DNA from: Siphonodentalium dalli
Taxonomy: Eukaryota; Mollusca; Scaphopoda; Gadilida; Siphonodentaliidae
DNA length: 64,000 nucleotides
Direction: 5' to 3'
Assembly (NCBI GenBank): GCA_032622095.1
Contig: CP136066.1
Location: forward strand, 56,326,609-56,390,608
Below the pieces are notes generated by a model. It was not told the origin of the DNA and searched no databases. It saw nothing but the letters and a program-made list of their open reading frames with translations. Position numbers and translations under genes: made by a program. Below, piece after piece: positions 57,135 to 64,000 of this stretch (the stretch's first letter is position 1; every line of letters starts with the position of its first letter).

Positions 57135-60109
57135 TCAGGCTTTTTGTATCGGAGTTAATGTAATATCTAACGGTCGCGTGTGTATCCCGCATCTCAGTAC
57201 CTTTCTTTTGCAATAAAAATATGAAAAACCTCTCTTCTCCTGCGTGTACGTGTATATGGTGTTGTGTCTCGCCCTGAATCCGCGGTTTGTTCCTACACGT
57301 CTGCTTCGGAGTACCCTTCTATAAATAGACATCGCCGCTTTAATGCTGCATTTTCGTAATCCCTTGGAGCTGATTTTATATTCATTCATTTTTCGAAATT
57401 TCGGCAGTGACTTCTTTTTCAGATTGATAGCTTTCCTCAGTAGCCCGTATCCGACGATTCTGCTACTGGAAGGTTTAACCACCTTCGCCTTTCGGACGAT
57501 GTAGGTTTTCGAGCAAAGACCGATCATCTCGTCTCCGCTATATTCCAGCTTAAATAATCCGGGTTTTCGTTTGTCGAAAGCGGCGTGTTTCGTACAAGTC
57601 CTCGGGAACCAGCGCTCCTCCGAGGTATCATCGTGACACGAGCCCGATATACCTTCGTCATACTTATCCAACATGTCCGGTTTGATTACGTCTCTGAGCG
57701 TTTTCCCGGCGAGTGCGATATACGCCGAATCTGTGTCCATTTCTAGGTACTCGAAATTACGTCTCTCCATGTATAAATCGAGGAAATCGTAATAGAATTC
57801 CAACATTCTTCGTTTAGCGTATTGCAGAATAAAGAATCCCACTTGGATAGGCAGGTCCAGCTTGATTTTTTGCTTAGCCATTTCGACTTCGTAATATTCC
57901 TCTTCCTCGTCCAGGCAATCCAATTTTCGAAAGCGTGGTTCATTGATTTTGAGAGAAGTTTTTTTCTCTCCCTGAATATACTTGATATCTCGATGCGTCA
58001 TTTTATTCATTATCATAGATCCGTACGCGGAATTCCCTATCACCTTCATTGTGTCGGCTATTATAGATTTATCAGGATGCAGGTCGCCCGTTCTCCTAGC
58101 GTCGCTGACCCGGTCTACGAACGATTGGAAACAGCGTTGGGACCGATACTCCACTACCTGGTATATCTTCGTCACTACTATACCGTGCTGTAAATACCAT
58201 TTTAGGAGAGGGCTCGCCAACAAAATTTGCCGGGCCTTCATACCTCCGACCAAGAGACGACGTGGCTTTTGCGAAAGATCGTGCTCCCGCGCGTGATCTT
58301 GCATGTGCTCGCCGATAGCTTTGAAGGGAATATTCGTGAGGATCGAGTGCGGGTGTCGAGGGCAGCGAAGTCGGCCATTCGACGGGAACTTCTATATCGA
58401 CCTCGATCATTCCGAACAGCTCGTCGTCCGCGATACCTTTCAAAATCTCTTCCTCGCTCACCCGTTGTCTGTGGCGACGGAAATATTGAGGTCTCGTAGA
58501 GTTGATGAATTGGTAAATCTTCGGAGTATTTCGGCAGTATTCTTTACATTCGCATTCCCATATTTCTCTGACTTCGTAACCGAAACTTCGGAAATATTCG
58601 GTGGAATCGTTCGTTTTTTTAAATTTGGCTTCTCTAGTCTTCAACCATTTCTCGTTCGTGATATTACGGGTGACTGAACAACCCGATTGCCCGTGAAACC
58701 AACAACCGTGGAATTGGAAGATAATCGCTCGACGGTGTTCGTCTTTAGCCGGTTGAAAACCATCGACCGGATACTTGCCGATTCGTACTTCGAAGCCGCT
58801 GTTCATTTTATGCTGGATATCTAGACCTTCGTGACGCGTGAGCCAATCCATCCAATGGTAGGCGGATAAGAATTTATCTCGTAATTCGGGTTTGAATTCG
58901 TTCTCGGCCCTTCTTATAATATAAGCACCGACCGGCATCTCTTTCTCGAAAGAATTCAAATAAAGGGCGTTGGCGTCGAAGCCTTGTACTGATTGACATA
59001 AATCGCTCCCGGCTCTGATAAACGGGTATTGCTTATCATCGTGTTGCGTCCGCTCGTGACGAGCTAGGTTTTTCTTTTGGGTAAAAACCTTGGCACACCG
59101 ATCGCAGGCGAATACGACCTCCTGAAAATAAAAATAATAATACTCATACTGCGTCGTATATAGTTACATAATAGTTATCCCATCTACAGCAAAAGGTTTT
59201 TTTTTTTATTTTTACCATTAAACATATATGATACATACCTTGTCATAATACAACACACTTGCGCAGGTCTTCTCGTGTTTAACGCTCTCGCTTCTGTATT
59301 TGAACAGTTTACCGCATTTTGAACACGGGTATTGAATACCGTCATGTTGCGCCCGCAGGTGGCGAGAGAGGGTTTTCTTCTGAGTATACAACTTGTCACA
59401 CTGACTGCAGGCGAATTCACTGGGAGTAACCTTTAAATAGAAGTAAATAAATAATTGACTTCCACAGAATTTGTTTCCCCTATAATTAGAAAATTTATTT
59501 AGGTAAAATAAATAAAACTATACATACAAAGATAATACTCACGGAATACGTTTGGCAGATATTATCCAATGTCCTATGTAAATTTTCATGATTAAGCTTG
59601 TCGACATTTGATTGGCAAATATATTCGCACTTCGGACATTTTTCTTGATGTCTCTTTGTGTTTGATACAATAGAAGATAATAGAGGTGGTGGTGGTGATG
59701 GTACATTGTCGCGGTCGATTTCCTAAAAGGGAATAAAAGGAGTAAGAAGAAGAAGAAAAAAAAACGAAAAAACCAATTTGATATAGGGCAGTAATATAAC
59801 CCCAACGTTTAACATTTGGAAATAGTGTTATTACATTTCTTTAATTAATTAAAAATAGATACATACAATTTTGATAACAATTGCTGCGTTGTAGTCGACA
59901 CGTCGAGACGAGTAATTTGATATATCACATGACCATATTGTTGAGAAAAAAAAATGAAAAAAAAAAAAGAAAAAAAAAGAAGTTTTTTTTAAACAAATTG
60001 TTTTTTGTTTTTTTTGGGTTAAATTATACATACCATTGTGTTATTTCCGTTTAGAAATTCCGCCTGTTGAAAATAAAGCTCGTATTTCTGTCGTCCGATT
60101 TTGCAAACT
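57135..60109 (-). CDS. Spliced C2H2 zinc-finger / family B DNA polymerase, frameshifted
   Basis: Exons on the minus strand are 60109-60034, 59722-59543, 59430-59239 and 59121-57135. All introns are GT-AG, and the junctions from 60034 on are phase 0, so the frame carries through. The middle exons encode C2H2 fingers (CPKCEYICQ...H; CSQC...H; CSKC...H), and the last begins with another (CDRCAKVF...H). Motif A-like FDANALYLN follows. Next is a nuclease-like insert (YPVDGF ... FQFHGCWFHG ... IWECECKEY) and then KVIGNSAYGS (motif B) and EMDTDSAY (motif C). The end has GIHTRPLDIT. Near 58304-58350 the frame shifts, with apparent loss of a few residues, so the protein is broken. No 3'-5' exonuclease block was recognised upstream; earlier exons may be missing. 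Polintons use a protein-primed PolB. The gene converges on the protease. Confidence 0.85.
58290..58350 (-). other. Frameshift in the polymerase reading frame
   Basis: The upstream frame, open from 59121, carries EWPTSLPSTPALDPHEYS and then loses family similarity. The frame open below about 58345 carries the continuing conserved region (IPFKAIGEH ... LLVGGMKARQILL). The two cannot be one product without a frame change. A small deletion is the simplest cause; sequencing error is the alternative. Confidence 0.75.
58550..58830 (-). other. Vsr/PD-(D/E)XK-like segment inside the polymerase
   Basis: The stretch YPVDGF, IIFQFHGCWFHGQSGC, then a basic helix, then GYEVREIWECECKEY looks like the catalytic core of Vsr/PD-(D/E)XK nucleases (HGCxWH and WEC motifs). 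It lies between motif A and motif B. Similar inserts are widespread in this animal ZF-PolB group; activity is unproven. Confidence 0.6.
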
Positions 60110-60149
60110 CTGTAGTGTTAGTTTACCTGCATAGGAAAGTAGACTAAAC

Positions 60150-60465
60150 CCGCTACAATATATAAATATATATATATTGGCTCCCGACATACGTGCATAA
60201 GGATAATTAAGACTAAAATAGACCAGAGCATGGATACGCCGGTTACCTGGCAGTATTTCCCAGCAATTATGTGGGTGCTCGACTTATTGGTCCGTGCCAA
60301 CATTTTTTGGCATTGCATCTCACTCTACAATATATTAGCTGGGATACGTACACAATGATAATTAAGACTAAAATAGACCGGAGCATACATACGCTGTTGC
60401 CCGGTAATATTTCCATCGCAATTATATAGGTGGTATACTTATAGGTGTGTGCCAACCTTTTCTCT
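60150..60465 (+). repeat. 155-bp tandem repeat, two copies
   Basis: GATAATTAAGACTAAAATAG then ACC(A/G)GAGCAT occurs at 60202 and 60357, followed in both by TACGC, GTTRCC, GGTAATATTTCC-like and GTGGGTGCTCGACTT-like words. It lies just outside the polymerase and could be part of the element's end. Confidence 0.8.
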
Positions 60466-61480
60466 GTTCACTATATATAATCACAATTCATAACCTTCTG
60501 GCACCCGCACTATAGAGATATCTGTTTATATAGTAATAAGCGATAAGGATTCCTCTGATCTTGCTGCCACATTCCAACACATCTGTAGTATATTCTATTT
60601 CTAGTAGCGGATTTAGTGCCCTAGTACTACTGCAGCAACTTCGGACAGCTTGACATGTACATGTTGATTTACAGCACCTTCTACTTCTAGTGAGAGCTTA
60701 CCAGCAACTTCTGACAGATATCTACTACTAACAAAAGCTTGCCATTAACGTCCAACAGCTTTAATTCTACTATTGATCCCTTGCCTTCTACTTATAACGC
60801 CCTACCTAGTACTACCGAGAAAAGAAAGTTCAAACAAACAGGACCTGGGGTAGCAAAATGCGATATAACAAGGCGCCTTGTACTTTTAATTCCGGATTTC
60901 CTGCTTTTTCGAATACCGCTCCCCATATGTACATAAAGCCTTTAACGAGATTAAACGTCTCAGACATTATATAAAAACTATAACGTTACCGTAATTGCAT
61001 AGGTGGGCACTAACAATATTATTCGCAAAAGACAGTTGAATAGGAGAAACTGACAAAACTTATTCAACGCGGCTTTCACTCTGAAGAATATTCAAACCCT
61101 AACTCTTCACAGTGAGCTGGAGTGTTGGGGATTAAAATTTGGTGTGGCCACATTAACCCAAACTGATCGAAACTTATTAATAGAGTTACCATTGTGGGTG
61201 AAAGAGGTCAGTGATTCCCAGTCTGAGTAAACTCATACCTAAATATTCATTACAACATTGAATATAAGGTCTGACGGATAACATCGCTATTTCATTTCCA
61301 AGTTGTCGGGATTCCGTAATCTGATTGATTGCGTAAATTATTTTCCGTCCAATGAAACCGTTACGGGTTAATAAACAAGTTTTAGTGGGCGGAGTCTCTC
61401 CCATAATATCACCACTAAATATAGTAACAGAGCGGAATTTCTTCGGTATTTCTCCAATCGAAAGCGAGGCTTGCAAATTC
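60465..61480. other. No gene; weak TACTACT/CAGCAACTTC repeats
   Basis: Between about 60590 and 60790 are loose repeats of ACTTCTAGTGAGAGCTTACC-like and AGCAACTTCTGACAG-like words. I found no convincing terminal inverted repeat partner to the left end of the Polinton. Confidence 0.4.
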
Positions 61481-61486
61481 AACAGA

Positions 61487-61818
61487 ATGATGGCTGACAA
61501 CGAAGCGTTTGACAAATGTTTGAGCGATGTTTTGTCGTATATGGACAACATTTCCGAGCTAAAGGCAGAACAAAAGACGATTTTACGAAGCATTCTACTC
61601 GACAGAAAAGATGTGCTCGCTATACTGCCCTGTGGTTACGGGAAAAGCCTACCGCATCAGATTTCAACGCTGGTCACATCAAAATTAAAAACGACATTCC
61701 CAGATCTAGGGTGCGCCAAATCCTTTTCGGAGCGAAGCTGTGTATTAGTTGTTACACCAATCCTTTCGTTGATGGCAGATCAAGTGAGCCGACTTTCCAA
61801 AATGGGTGTCAACACAAG
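61487..61818 (+). CDS. RecQ-like ATP-dependent DNA helicase, exon 1
   Basis: The likely start is ATG 61487 (MMADNEAFDK), although the frame is open from 61352. The exon encodes LKAEQKTILRSILLDRKDV (motif 0 Q-region), LAILPCGYGKSLPHQI (Walker A as GYGKS), and VLVVTPILSLMADQVSRL (motif Ia). It ends at the donor ACACAAG|GTATTATT, phase 2. Together with exon 2 this gives the first RecA-like domain of a superfamily 2 RecQ-type helicase, a family often expanded in marine invertebrates. Such proteins unwind DNA 3' to 5'. A TIR element lies in the intron. Later exons run off the window. Confidence 0.85.
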
Positions 61819-62324
61819 GTATTATTGATTTATTTAAATTAATATAGGCCTAATAAACAAAGAATAAAGTTGTGTCAAATTGAGTGAAAAATATGACAAC
61901 ATAAGAAAATTGAAAATATACGATTTTATAGCCTAGGCTATTGTTACAATTGTAGTAGTGATTAACTGACAGATTTAGTGAGTCTTCAGACGACCACGAT
62001 TCACACATCCACGATTTCCCCACCTGCGGTTGAATTGTGTGTAGTCCGTTCACGATACTGTAATTTAGTGTAAACTGTAAATCGTAGATGTGGAATTAAT
62101 TTGTAGTAAACAAAAGTTCAAACCGAAATAGTATTACAATATTCGGGTTACAACAGTTGGTTGACTAGGGAATCTGTGGATTTGTCACATGAAGATTACT
62201 CTCGTTTGTGTAATCATAACACAATGTTTTTGCCGTAAACGATTCGCACGTAACGGGAATCAAACTTTGGTCGAGATATAATTGAACCCTCACACGCTGC
62301 GATTGTAATTGTATGATCATGCAC

Positions 62325-62614
62325 GGGAGCTTGGAACGTCATGTATATGTACCCTGAGACAAATTAGGGGTCGAATTAGGGGCTCGCAAGCGAAGCGAAC
62401 AGGGAACGATACTCCCCTCGAAAATACTATGAATAGATGATGCGTATCCATCACCCCATATATAGGTCGTTTAGGGGTGGTGGATACGTAGCATCTATTT
62501 ATAGAATTTTCGAGGGGCGTATCATTCCCTGTTAGCTTTGCACGCGAGCCCCTAATTTGTCTCAGGGTACATGAATCAACATGATATGATATATACATGA
62601 TGTTCCAAGCTCCC
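62325..62614. repeat. Foldback element inside the helicase intron
   Basis: The arms are GGGAGCTTGGAACGTCATGT at the left and ACATGATGTTCCAAGCTCCC at the right, 19 of 20 matching. Continuing inward are paired GTACCCTGAGACAAATTAGG, GGGGCTCGC, AACAGGGAACGATAC and GGTGGATACG-type words. The centre is a shorter loop. No ORF. The spliced helicase tolerates it because it is intronic. Confidence 0.85.
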
Positions 62615-62992
62615 TTGGGTCATGTGGCGGCAATGTTTACCAAGCGTGTGCATGTACATCTTTATTGATAGTTTAATATTATAGAACATACCGGTAGAAA
62701 TATGTATAAAAGTATAATTAATATGCATCATAGTCCAAACCTACATGAGCCGATGAACAAGATAGTTTGATCCAAGATCAAAATATATTATCACCTAACA
62801 ATGCTAACATGTGTTGATGACTTCACATTGTATATGTACATGTATAACTAAAGACATGAAAATTGGACATATCGTTTAAGTACTGTATAGATGGCATTTA
62901 GTATGATTTACACCAGTATTTCCATTTTGCATCAAATTATTGTCATGTTTATGCCCAGTCTGTTTTGTAACAATGTTCATCTTTACTTCAAG

Positions 62993-63169
62993 GTACATTG
63001 GACAGTCTGATGATGACGATGCAAAGATCATCAATGGGGATGTCGACATTTTCTTCGGAATGCCAGAATCCTTGGTTGGAACCGACAAATGGCGAGATGT
63101 CTTGCTCTCAGAATATAGGGAGAGAATGCTGTGTGTTGTGATTGTTGAGGTCCACACAATTCCAAAATG
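62993..63169 (+). CDS. RecQ-like helicase, exon 2
   Basis: The exon begins after CTTTACTTCAAG acceptor and ends at AAATG|GTAAGT; both boundaries are phase 2, matching exon 1. It encodes ING(D)VDIFFGMPESLVG, the region before motif II, and then VVIVEVHTIPKW. In RecQ-like proteins this position is D-E-x-H (DEAH/DEVH). Here the first residue is Val, from GTT, where GAT would give Asp. The catalytic Asp appears lost by a single base change. The rest of the helicase is beyond the window. Confidence 0.85.
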
Positions 63170-63586
63170 GTAAGTGAATTATTTTTTATAACATTTAGTT
63201 ACCATGTCATAAAATGGCGTCTACCGGTATGTGAACTCTGAAGACAAACTGCTTTTATTTTTCCATTCGAGGGATTCCTCAAGGATTCAATGAAACTGCT
63301 ACTTAGGTTAAATATTAAATAAGAATTTAATAGTGGGCGGAATATCCGAAGAAAATTGCATCGCATACATAAATTAACAATGTAAAAAAATACGCCACAT
63401 AACAGACAGCCAGAAAAATTATTACGTGTGAGACTGAGTTGAGTCACTGTTTACTTAGACCACATAAAATTATACAGTTTTGTGATACCTATGTGGTCGA
63501 TGCAGTGCGCATATAAATATAGAATATCCACATATTGAGCGATGATCCATTGTTTATTTTCACGAGTACTATGTGGGACTATATTT

Positions 63587-63625
63587 TGCTCGCTTCAGCG
63601 AGCGAAAATATAGTTCGCATCATAC
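63587..63625. repeat. Short hairpin
   Basis: CTATATTTTGCTCGCTTCAG pairs with CGAGCGAAAATATAG. It is a small palindrome in AT-rich non-coding sequence. Confidence 0.6.
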
Positions 63626-64000
63626 AAGTGAAAATAAATATTTGATCGTCGCACACTACGTCAATATTTAATTTATACATTGCCAAACTATATGGTGCCC
63701 TAAAATGTATACATTGCCAAACTATACATTGCCTTAAAATATTACATAACTTACATTTAAGTTGAGGAACCCATCTGAGATATGCCTCTATCACAATATA
63801 TCTCAAAATTAATTAACAAACAAAAATATAGCAAATAATTATAATATGGTTCTGTCCCACAAAAAACCTAACTTATGCAATTTGGGAATATCATCATTTA
63901 ATTAATATACTGTATGTAATTAACACATTGGATTAAAAAATATAAAACAATAATAATTTTGAAAAATTAGCTATAACACGGAAAGCCCCTTTAACATGTT

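Larger units (their letters stand above)
49823..60109. mobile_element. Maverick/Polinton (adintovirus-like) element
   Basis: The interval holds the diagnostic Polinton set: chromodomain retroviral-type integrase, family B DNA polymerase, packaging ATPase, penton, double jelly-roll major capsid and adenain-like protease. Ten plus-strand ORFs converge on a minus-strand polymerase. Coordinates are gene limits; the true ends lie outside. I looked for the terminal inverted repeats and 6-bp target duplications expected of this class in about 49.4-49.8 kb and 60.1-61.2 kb and could not identify them by eye. All plus-strand genes are open and codon use looks uniform and less AT-rich than the flanks, so the copy is fairly recent. 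The polymerase is frameshifted, so this copy is probably not autonomous. Confidence 0.93.

Noticed and set aside
59184-59420. 78-codon minus-strand ORF
   Set aside because: It is a shadow of the zinc-finger exon 59430-59239, which in the correct frame encodes C2H2 fingers.
49400-61200. Terminal inverted repeats of the Polinton
   Set aside because: I compared both flanks by eye and found no convincing inverted match; shared words such as TAGGTGTGT were in direct orientation.

Overview
This is an AT-rich, gene-poor stretch of an animal nuclear genome, most likely a marine invertebrate. Three features point that way: spliced genes with canonical GT-AG junctions, a fibrinogen-related (FReD) lectin domain, and dense foldback and tandem repeats. 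I cannot name the species. A lophotrochozoan such as a mollusc or brachiopod is plausible but unproven.

The main feature is a Maverick/Polinton (adintovirus-like) element at about 49.8-60.1 kb. The plus strand carries a deoxynucleoside kinase, a protein with two PC4-like domains, an A32/FtsK-type packaging ATPase, a small proline-rich ORF, a chromodomain retrovirus-type integrase, a small helical protein, the minor capsid (penton) protein, a basic protein, the major capsid protein and an adenovirus-type cysteine protease. From the ATPase onward these genes are packed with short gaps or overlaps. The convergent minus strand carries a spliced gene in which C2H2 zinc-finger exons, joined by phase-0 introns, lead into a family B DNA polymerase. 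That polymerase is broken by a frameshift near 58.3 kb. Every other morphogenesis ORF is open, so the insertion looks young. The kinase and the tandem PC4 protein are unusual cargo.

A second, much older Polinton fossil lies at about 28.5-30.05 kb. It keeps recognisable pieces of a chromodomain integrase, then a penton protein, then a basic protein, in the same order as the young element but riddled with stops and shifts.

Host-like genes are few. A complete FReD exon (458-1104, minus) and a secreted PAN/apple-like first exon (17572-17874, minus) share a strand and might belong to one gene with very long introns. At the right edge, two exons of a RecQ-like helicase (61487-63169, plus, running off the window) carry an altered Walker B motif. 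Decayed non-LTR retrotransposon reverse-transcriptase pieces lie near 5.2, 6.7 and 43 kb.

Most of the rest is repeats. There are foldback/MITE-like elements (7.0-7.4, 7.9-8.0, 22.2-23.0, 35.6-35.7, 44.96-45.46, 47.95-48.36 and 62.3-62.6 kb). There are tandem arrays of about 80, 31, 164, 165, 187 and 190 bp. Several dispersed families have two to five copies here. The 190-bp array at 43.5-47.6 kb is split by a 2.7-kb ACCGT-rich insertion that itself contains a smaller MITE.
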